Shown one piece after another: positions 6,475 to 11,663 of a DNA stretch of 11,663 bases (position 1 is its first letter; each line of letters starts with the position of its first letter). This DNA is from Firmicutes bacterium UBA5388 (GTDB lineage Bacteria > Bacillota > UBA4882 > UBA10575). The stretch is from assembly GCA_002409975.1 (NCBI GenBank), contig DHOO01000017.1:1-11663 (forward strand). The letters are read 5' to 3'. The notes under the pieces were generated by a model. That model was given only the letters and a program-made list of their open reading frames with translations, was not told the origin of the DNA and made no database searches. The translations under genes and the position numbers were made by a program.

Positions 6475-7326
6475 ATGGGAAATGTGGTCAAAAAAATTAA
6501 GGTAGGCAGGTTGTTATTATTTGTAATGCTGGTGGCATTCTCAATTACTATGATATATCCGTTCCTTTGGACCATTTTTGCCTCATTCAAGACCACAGAA
6601 CAGCTTTTTAGCGGGAAGCCTCTCGACCTTATACCAAGGCCGATGCGGATCGAAAACTATAAGGATGCATGGAATTTTGTGCCCTTTGGCCGGTTCCTGT
6701 TAAATACGCTGTTTATAGCTGGGTTTGTAACTCTGATGCAAATTTTAATCGCCTCGATGGCCGGATATTCATTTGCTAGATTAAATTTCAGAGGTAAAAA
6801 TATAGTATTTATTATGTTGCTGGGAACGATGATGATTCCCGGGCATGTAACCCTGATTCCAAATTACGTGCTGATGAGATATTTGAAGTGGATTGATAAG
6901 TACCAAGCGCTTATGATCCCTGTAATTTTTAACAGTACTTGTGTGACCGGCATGTTTCTGATGAGACAGTATTTCTTATCTATACCTAAGGAATTGGAAG
7001 AGGCGGCGATCATTGATGGGTGTTCAAGATTCAAAGCCTTCTGGACCATAGTGTTGCCGAATACAAAACCGGCGCTTTCTACTTTTGCCATCATTGGTTT
7101 TAACGCCGGTTGGAATAGCTTTCTCTGGCCTTTGATTGTGATCAACGATGTTAAGAAAATGACCATACAGGTTGGACTCTCATACTTTCGTGGGGTGGTC
7201 TCATCTAACTGGGGAGTGCTGTTGGCGGGAACGACGATGGCTATTGTCCCCGTTATGATAGTATTTTTAATCTTCCAGAAATACTTTGTCGAGGGTATGG
7301 TTACCTCAGGTTTTGGCGGTAAATAA
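6475..7326 (+). CDS. Sugar ABC transporter permease (CUT1, MalG/UgpE-like)
   Basis: 283 aa from the ATG at 6475. A GTG at 6466 is in frame but lies inside the ribosome binding site AGAGGGTGAT, so the ATG is preferred. Six membrane segments are evident. MIYPFLWTIFASFK at the N-terminus and the EAA loop EAAIIDGCSRFKAFW, starting at E176 and followed by VLPNTKPAL, identify the MalG/UgpE-type partner. The C-terminus FVEGMVTSGFGGK is the usual GxxxGxxKG-like tail of this subfamily in a variant form. It starts 19 nt after the first permease, so the two are co-translated neighbours and should form the heterodimeric pore. Confidence 0.93.
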   Translation: MGNVVKKIKVGRLLLFVMLVAFSITMIYPFLWTIFASFKTTEQLFSGKPLDLIPRPMRIENYKDAWNFVPFGRFLLNTLFIAGFVTLMQILIASMAGYSFARLNFRGKNIVFIMLLGTMMIPGHVTLIPNYVLMRYLKWIDKYQALMIPVIFNSTCVTGMFLMRQYFLSIPKELEEAAIIDGCSRFKAFWTIVLPNTKPALSTFAIIGFNAGWNSFLWPLIVINDVKKMTIQVGLSYFRGVVSSNWGVLLAGTTMAIVPVMIVFLIFQKYFVEGMVTSGFGGK

Positions 7327-7371
7327 ATCAAATTGAAGGGGGGATGATAACCAACTTTAAAAGATTAAAGC

Positions 7372-7395
7372 TATTCAAAAAATTATTATTGAATA
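7372..7395 (+). other. Weak stem-loop before the binding-protein start
   Basis: TATTCAA (7372-7378) pairs with TTGAATA (7389-7395) around a 10-nt AT-rich loop. It abuts the AAGGAG ribosome binding site at 7395-7400. It may set accessibility of that site or be fortuitous in this AT-rich stretch. Confidence 0.2.
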
Positions 7396-7407
7396 AGGAG
7401 TGAAAAC

Positions 7408-8655
7408 ATGAATTCTTTTAAAAGAATCCTAATCGTATTTTTGACGATTCTACTTCTGTTGCCCACGGCAGTTGGGGCTCCAAAGGGAAAAACAGAGGTA
7501 AGGGTGATGTCATGGTGGAACTACTTACAGTCAAAGCCACTTCAGGAACTTAAGAGCAAATTTGAAGAAAGTAACCCGGATATTGAGTTGATATTTGACC
7601 AGATACCCAGTAAGTATGCGGATAAAGTATTAACTGTAGTAGCAGGCGGTGGAGATCAGGTTCCGGATGTTATGATGTTAGCCATGGACAGAATTCCCCA
7701 ATTCGCAAAGGCAGGAGCAATACAGCCTCTTGACAGTTTTATGACGGATGCTTATAAAAAGAGTCTATATCCCGTAGTATTTGATGCCCTTACTTATAAT
7801 GGCAAAACATATGCGGCTGCTAGAGACATAACATCCTTTGTGATGTTTTGTAATAAAAAACTTTTCGCCGAGGCAAAAGTAGAAATTCCCAAGGACGGTT
7901 GGACCTGGAATGACTTTTTGGAAATCGCCAAGAAACTTACGAAATTTCAGAATAACAAGGCTGTACAGTGGGGTTATTACTTCCCCAAACATGATGACGC
8001 GGTATTTACATGGTTAATACAGAATGGCGCCAGTTATACAACTCCTGACGCCAAGGAGAGTGTTCTCAGTAAACCAGAAGCCAGACAGGCTCTTCAGTTC
8101 TTACAGGATTTAATCCTTAAACATAAGGTATGCCCCACAGAGACAGAGGCTAAGCAGTTTGGCACCGACGCCTCAGCCGCCTTTTTGGCTGGTAAGGTTG
8201 GTATGCAGGCCGGGGGACTTTCAATGTCAGTAGCCCTGGACAATAACAACATGGATTATGTGATGGTCCCTCTTCCCAAAGGTTCAAAACAGGCCAGCAC
8301 TGCCTTTGTAAACTCATGGACGATTCCAAGGGGAGCAAAAAATCCTCAGGCTTCATGGAAGGTTATCGAGTTCTTTTCCAGCAAGGAAGGACAACAGATC
8401 GTACTTGATACCAAGATGGGTCTTCCTGCAAGCAAGGAGGTTGACACCGGCGCTTTCTTAAAGCAAAGGCCGGATAATAAGGTCCTTGTCGATGCTCTTT
8501 CCTATAGCATACCTTTCCAGACGTTGGAGTATGGCGCCAAATACTATGATCTCTCTAAAAAAAATCTTGAGCTTGTATGGCTTGGCCAGAAATCAGTGGA
8601 AGAGGCCACTGCGGAAATTGATCAGAAGGCCCAGGATATACTGGCTGGGAAATAG
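7408..8655 (+). CDS. Extracellular sugar-binding protein of the ABC transporter (family 1 SBP)
   Basis: 415 aa, ATG with AAGGAG at 7395-7400 and a 7-nt spacer. A signal peptide covers about residues 1-23 (hydrophobic ILIVFLTILLLLPTAVG, cleavage probably after AVG). No cysteine is present at the expected lipobox position, so this is not a typical lipid-anchored Gram-positive binding protein. The mature protein follows the family 1 pattern: VRVMSWWNYL, LKSKFEESNPDIELIF, PDVMMLAMDRIPQFAKAGAIQPLD, YAAARDITSFVMFCNKKLF, then AAFLAGKVGMQAGG and FVNSWTIPRGAKNPQASW. Length is normal. The aromatic-rich segments suggest carbohydrate stacking. It delivers substrate to the two permeases encoded just upstream. 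Expression may exceed that of its neighbours because a stable hairpin follows its stop codon. Confidence 0.94.
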   Translation: MNSFKRILIVFLTILLLLPTAVGAPKGKTEVRVMSWWNYLQSKPLQELKSKFEESNPDIELIFDQIPSKYADKVLTVVAGGGDQVPDVMMLAMDRIPQFAKAGAIQPLDSFMTDAYKKSLYPVVFDALTYNGKTYAAARDITSFVMFCNKKLFAEAKVEIPKDGWTWNDFLEIAKKLTKFQNNKAVQWGYYFPKHDDAVFTWLIQNGASYTTPDAKESVLSKPEARQALQFLQDLILKHKVCPTETEAKQFGTDASAAFLAGKVGMQAGGLSMSVALDNNNMDYVMVPLPKGSKQASTAFVNSWTIPRGAKNPQASWKVIEFFSSKEGQQIVLDTKMGLPASKEVDTGAFLKQRPDNKVLVDALSYSIPFQTLEYGAKYYDLSKKNLELVWLGQKSVEEATAEIDQKAQDILAGK

Positions 8656-8668
8656 TTTAATTGAAATG

Positions 8669-8700
8669 GATGGAGGAGTAAAAAAAATTGCTCCTCCATC
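8669..8700 (+). other. Intercistronic stem-loop after the binding-protein gene
   Basis: GATGGAGGAG (8669-8678) pairs exactly with CTCCTCCATC (8691-8700), and three further weaker pairs shorten the A-rich loop. No T run follows, so it is unlikely to terminate transcription fully. Such hairpins commonly protect the 3' end of binding-protein mRNA and lower expression of later genes. CCTCC (8693-8697) can alternatively pair with GGAGG (8703-8707), the ribosome binding site of the next gene. Confidence 0.6.
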
Positions 8701-8712
8701 TTGGAGGTAACT

Positions 8713-9450
8713 TTGATCGACAATCGAGAGTATTTGAACATCATTTTTAGTATCTTAAACGAGATTGAACAGACTCAGGTTGCCAATATTGAGAGGAGCG
8801 CCTCAGTTATTAAAGAAACCATCGACAAAGGTGGTGTCCTTCATGTTTTTTCCACAGGACATTCCCATATGTTTGTGGAGGAGATGTTCTATCGAACCGG
8901 GGGTTTAGTCCCGGTAAATCCAATTTTTGATCCGGCCACAATGCCTCATGAGGGAGCATTAAAAAGTACAAAAATGGAGAGACTTCCCGGCTATGCCAAA
9001 ATCATTCTGGAACACTATGAGACACGGGAAGGAGAGCCGATTCTTATTATCTCAAATTCTGGCATCAATGTGGTACCTGTTGAGATGGCGATGGTTGCTA
9101 AGGAAAAGTCAATGAAGGTGATTGTCGTTACCTCTCTCAATATTTCCGAAGAAGCTTCTCCCAGGCATCCCTCAGGTCTTAAGCTCTACAACCTTGGAGA
9201 TATTATCATCGATAATTGCATTAAAGATAGTGACGCTTCCATTAAGATACCCGAGACAGGGCAGCGGGTGGCTGCGGTGTCCACGATTACGGGGGCATAT
9301 ATTATACAAAGAATAGTAATATCTACGGTCAATAAATTTCTGGAAAAAGGAGAGACTCCCCCGATTTTCATGTCTGCTAATGTCAACGGAGGATATGAAT
9401 TCAATGAGCCTTTGCTTAACAAATATAAATCAAGGATAAAGGGGTTTTAG
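8713..9450 (+). CDS. SIS-domain phosphosugar-binding protein (UPF0309/COG4821), canonical copy
   Basis: 245 aa from the TTG at 8713. GGAGG at 8703-8707 stands 5 nt before it, whereas the earlier in-frame TTG at 8701 overlaps that site and has no ribosome binding site of its own. The chosen length also matches the paralogue at 10418. It has an N-terminal helical segment (LNEIEQTQVANIERSA), the SIS phosphate loop STGHSHM (47-53), RTGGLVPVNP, the LIISNSG loop followed by VPVEMA, RHPSGLKLYNLGD, and a C-terminal PPIFMSANVNGG motif. These are hallmarks of UPF0309. SIS domains bind phosphosugars and serve isomerases, deaminases and the MurNAc-6-phosphate etherase; no reaction is assigned here. Its place beside a sugar kinase suggests that it acts on the kinase product. 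Confidence 0.88.
   Translation: MIDNREYLNIIFSILNEIEQTQVANIERSASVIKETIDKGGVLHVFSTGHSHMFVEEMFYRTGGLVPVNPIFDPATMPHEGALKSTKMERLPGYAKIILEHYETREGEPILIISNSGINVVPVEMAMVAKEKSMKVIVVTSLNISEEASPRHPSGLKLYNLGDIIIDNCIKDSDASIKIPETGQRVAAVSTITGAYIIQRIVISTVNKFLEKGETPPIFMSANVNGGYEFNEPLLNKYKSRIKGF
9438..9444 (+). promoter_or_regulatory. Ribosome binding site for the ATC-initiated kinase
   Basis: AAAGGGG lies 8 nt upstream of the ATC at 9453, inside the end of the preceding SIS gene. The same heptamer precedes gntR and the second SIS gene. It decides the kinase start, because no ATG, GTG or TTG occurs in frame between the upstream in-frame stop (9426-9428) and the GTG at 9594. Confidence 0.65.
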
Positions 9451-9452
9451 CT

Positions 9453-10424
9453 ATCAGATACTTTATTGGTATTGACGGTGGAGGGAGCAAAACAGAGCTT
9501 CTCTTAAGCGATTCCAATGGTAACATCAGAAAGCATATAGTCGGAGATAGTTCCAATCCGATTTCGATTGGGAAAGAGCGGGCTGTTACTAATGTGGAAA
9601 AGCTTATTATAAAGGCTGTGGCTGGGATCAAAATTGAAGATTTGGAGTTCGTGGCTGTTTGTATTCCGGGCATAAGACACTATGCCGGAGAGATTAAAAT
9701 AGTGAGCGAATTGTTAAAGAGCGGAAAGGCAGAGGTTTCCGGTGATGAAGTAAGCGCTTTCTATGGCTCATTAGCCTTGGATTATGGCATTGTTATACTG
9801 AGCGGCACCGGTTCTTTCGCCATGGGGGTTAACAGACAGGGAGAAGAATTGTCAGTTGGAGGGTGGGGCCCTCTGGTTGGTGATGAAGGTAGCGGTTATC
9901 AGATGGGAATTATGGCGATTAAAGCGGCTATCGCGGAATATGAACACAGGGGGCCTGAAACACTGCTAATGCCCATAGTGCTTGAACATTTTGGGATCGA
10001 TCATATTAATATGTTAAAGAAAGAGTTATATAAAGAGGGATTAAATACAAAGCGGATTGCCTCTCTTAGCAAGTCCGTGCTAAGAGGGGCAGAACTTAAG
10101 GATAATGTAGCGCTGGCCATTATTAATGAAAGCTCAGTCCATCTTTATAAACTGGCAGAGCTCATCATTAAAAAGCTGGAGATGACAGATGATCATTATA
10201 AACTCTGCCTTACAGGAGGAATAAGTAACTTTGGAAAGTATATTTTAAACCCGCTCACCGCCATGCTCCATGAGAATTACGATAATATAACGGTTTCCGA
10301 ACCAATATTTACGCCGGGTGTCGGAAGTTTGTTATCAGCCTTTAAGAAAGGCGGTCTCAAGATAGACACGATCCTTATTAATAACTTAAAAGCTTCCTAC
10401 AAAGGGGTTGATCGAAAGTGCTAG
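9453..10424 (+). CDS. BadF/BadG/BcrA-type ATPase, probable sugar or amino-sugar kinase (ATC start)
   Basis: 323 aa if begun at the ATC at 9453. The first canonical in-frame start, GTG 9594, would give only 276 aa and delete the phosphate-1 motif. From the ATC the protein opens RYFIGIDGGGSKTELLL, as family members normally do just after the initiator Met. Visible elements: DGGGSKT (8-14), probable catalytic base D98 in SGDEVSAFYGS, phosphate-2 SGTGS (117-121), GGWGPLVGDEGSGYQMG from 136, and the adenosine-site TGG from T254. This is the ASKHA fold of the N-acetylglucosamine-kinase branch of the BadF/BadG/BcrA family, not the benzoyl-CoA reductase activator branch, because no Cys ligands for an iron-sulfur cluster are evident. 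It starts 2 nt after one SIS gene and overlaps the next by 7 nt, so translation is coupled. Substrate is inferred from context only. Confidence 0.85.
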   Translation: MRYFIGIDGGGSKTELLLSDSNGNIRKHIVGDSSNPISIGKERAVTNVEKLIIKAVAGIKIEDLEFVAVCIPGIRHYAGEIKIVSELLKSGKAEVSGDEVSAFYGSLALDYGIVILSGTGSFAMGVNRQGEELSVGGWGPLVGDEGSGYQMGIMAIKAAIAEYEHRGPETLLMPIVLEHFGIDHINMLKKELYKEGLNTKRIASLSKSVLRGAELKDNVALAIINESSVHLYKLAELIIKKLEMTDDHYKLCLTGGISNFGKYILNPLTAMLHENYDNITVSEPIFTPGVGSLLSAFKKGGLKIDTILINNLKASYKGVDRKC

Positions 10425-11158
10425 CGGAACTCTATTTTAAAAATATGAAAAAAACGCTTGAGAAGATTGAGCATACCCAGATAGAAAATATAAAGAAAAG
10501 TGCGGAAGTAATAGCGCATTCCCTCACCAACGGGGGAATATGGCATCTTCTTGACACAGGACATATGCTTATGTATGAAGCTATCGGACGCACAGGGGGC
10601 ATGATGGCAGTCAGACCTGTGCGGGTAAATGTCGAAGTTAACAATCCGACCAGGAACAGAAAAAACATTAACAAAACCAATGTTTACCTTGACAGTATTG
10701 CCGGACTCCCCGAATTTATAATCGGAAAATCTAATATGGAACCCGGGGATGTACTGATGATTGGCTCAGTTTCCGGGAAAAATATTCTCCCGGTTGAACT
10801 TGCGCTGCAGGCCAAAAAAAAAGGGATTACTACCATCGCCATAACTGCGGTTGAATATTCATCTGCCTTAGAATCAACTCATCCGTCGGGAAAGAGGCTT
10901 TTTGAAGTATGTGATCTGGTGCTGGATAACTGTAGCAATGTTAGCGACACCCTGGTCCGGGTGGATGAGCTTGGAATGGGCATTTGTCCTTCATCCGGGA
11001 TTGCCGCCTCCTATATTATGTGGGCGGTGCAGTCTGAGATTATAGAAATACTGTTAAAGCAGGGAAAGACTCCCCATGTCTATCTGAATAACCACATGCC
11101 CGGCGCTTCCCAGATAAACAACAAGGCCTGGAAAGAATATGAAGAGCTTGGCTATTAA
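10418..11158 (+). CDS. SIS-domain phosphosugar-binding protein (UPF0309-like), diverged copy
   Basis: 246 aa, GTG start with AAAGGGG at 10401-10407; the first 7 nt overlap the kinase stop region. It is a paralogue of the protein at 8713: matching IEHTQIENIKKSAEVI, RTGGMMAV, LPVELALQAK, THPSGKRLFEVCD, LDNC and KTPHVYLN segments in the same order. The phosphate loop differs: STGHSHM of the first copy is DTGHM here (46-50), so it is one or two residues shorter and lacks the first serine, and ISNSG has become GSVSG. The C-terminus also differs (HMPGASQINNKAW in place of ANVNGG). It could be a subunit that partners the first SIS protein, or an enzyme with altered substrate. Sequence shows a real, intact gene, not a decaying one. 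Confidence 0.85.
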   Translation: MLAELYFKNMKKTLEKIEHTQIENIKKSAEVIAHSLTNGGIWHLLDTGHMLMYEAIGRTGGMMAVRPVRVNVEVNNPTRNRKNINKTNVYLDSIAGLPEFIIGKSNMEPGDVLMIGSVSGKNILPVELALQAKKKGITTIAITAVEYSSALESTHPSGKRLFEVCDLVLDNCSNVSDTLVRVDELGMGICPSSGIAASYIMWAVQSEIIEILLKQGKTPHVYLNNHMPGASQINNKAWKEYEELGY

Positions 11159-11169
11159 GCGGAGGAAAG

Positions 11170-11663
11170 ATGATTAAAACACTTGAAAATAGTAAAATGG
11201 CGGTTTCATTTGATCCGGTCACCTGCTCGCTCATATCCCTTAAGAATAAGCTCTCGGGTGACGAATACATAAAGATTATAAAAAAGACGGAAGTATTCGC
11301 CCTGTCCTGTTTGGATGGGAATAATAATCTGTCTGTTATAAAACCAAGCGAAGTCTGCCGTGTCAATACTGCGCAGAACGGCAGCCTGTCTACCATGGAG
11401 ATTGAATTTGAGGTCCGGGATATAAAGGTAAAGATCACATTGGCTTTAGAGGAAGATAGTGACAAAGTAGAGAGTTACATAGAGATCGTTAATAACGGCG
11501 GTTTAAAGATAGCAGAAGTGCTTTTCCCCAGGATTCGTGGGATATACCTGGGCGATACCTGGAAGGACGATACTATTATCCTTCCTCACCATGCCGGTGA
11601 AAAAACCCTAAACCCGGCCGAGGAATATCTTAAACCATGCTTTACCGGTATGTGGCGGGCGGG
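11170..11663 (+). CDS. N-terminal part of a probable large glycoside-hydrolase-like protein (runs off the window)
   Basis: The first 164 aa are present and the frame is open to the window end. ATG at 11170 follows GGAGG (11161-11165), 11 nt after the second SIS gene, so it belongs to the same operon. There is no signal peptide, pointing to a cytoplasmic protein. The visible part alternates short beta strands (MAVSFDPVTCSLISLKNK, MEIEFEVRDIKVKITLAL, SYIEIVNNGG) and contains VLFPRIRGIYLG and IILPHHAGEKTLNP. This resembles the N-terminal beta-sandwich of bacterial glycosidase-like proteins of the DUF6259 type, which precede a barrel domain. I cannot see catalytic residues, so the activity is unproven. 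A cytoplasmic hydrolase acting on the imported oligosaccharide would fit the operon. Confidence 0.6.
   Translation, partial: MIKTLENSKMAVSFDPVTCSLISLKNKLSGDEYIKIIKKTEVFALSCLDGNNNLSVIKPSEVCRVNTAQNGSLSTMEIEFEVRDIKVKITLALEEDSDKVESYIEIVNNGGLKIAEVLFPRIRGIYLGDTWKDDTIILPHHAGEKTLNPAEEYLKPCFTGMWRA

Noticed and set aside
6864..7331. 155-codon open frame on the minus strand
   Set aside because: It lies wholly over the second permease gene, whose protein is clearly conserved in the other strand; no ribosome binding site or recognisable product.
7344..7403. 19-codon frame (ATG 7344) between the second permease and the binding protein
   Set aside because: The G run abuts its ATG with no spacer, the composition is Lys/Leu-rich as expected of AT-rich intergenic DNA, and it is very short.
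9594..9596. GTG as start of the kinase
   Set aside because: It would remove the first 47 residues including DGGGSKT, and no good ribosome binding site precedes it.
11040..11465. 141-codon open frame on the minus strand at the operon end
   Set aside because: It overlaps the end of the second SIS gene and the start of the glycosidase-like gene, both of which have good ribosome binding sites and conserved motifs.

Overview
The window looks like a carbohydrate-uptake and catabolism locus of a low-to-mid-GC Firmicutes-type (Bacillota) anaerobe. The basis is strong purine-rich ribosome binding sites (AAAGGGG, AAGGAGG), frequent GTG/TTG starts, a HutC-type GntR regulator and a CUT1 sugar ABC importer without its own ATPase. 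The placement is inference. The solute-binding protein and both other exported proteins lack a lipobox cysteine, which would fit a diderm Firmicute or another lineage with a periplasm.

Layout, all genes on the + strand. (1) 1-464 holds an upstream hairpin, a sigma-A-like promoter, a GTTGTCATGACAAC operator and a roughly 250-nt leader. (2) 465-3521 encodes a large secreted protein: two tandem beta-sandwich-like repeats, a calcineurin-like metallophosphoesterase domain, an Ig-like linker and a C-terminal PQQ-type beta-propeller. (3) 3648-4277 encodes a small secreted CBM9/DOMON-like protein. (4) 4278-4561 is a structured intergenic region with a 32-bp perfect palindrome, a pair of 17-nt repeats resembling an insertion-sequence end, and a second copy of the same promoter/operator block. 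(5) 4562-11663 is an apparent operon: gntR, two permeases, solute-binding protein, SIS-domain protein (UPF0309/COG4821), BadF/BadG-type sugar kinase, a second diverged SIS-domain protein, and the start of a large glycoside-hydrolase-like protein that runs off the window.

How the parts may work together. The promoter block (-35 TTGCTA, 17-bp spacer, -10 TATTAT, then the palindrome about 12 bp downstream) occurs nearly identically before the phosphoesterase gene and before gntR. This ties the secreted proteins and the import/catabolism operon into one probable GntR regulon. The simplest model is that extracellular enzymes trim a phosphorylated or complex glycan, the ABC importer takes up a sugar or amino sugar, the kinase phosphorylates it, and the SIS proteins act on the phosphosugar. 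The substrate cannot be told from the sequence.

Two annotation points matter. The kinase start is at an ATC codon (9453), not at the first canonical start inside the gene, because the ATP-binding GIDGGGSKT motif lies upstream of any in-frame ATG/GTG/TTG. The second SIS protein has lost a residue and the serine of its phosphosugar loop.
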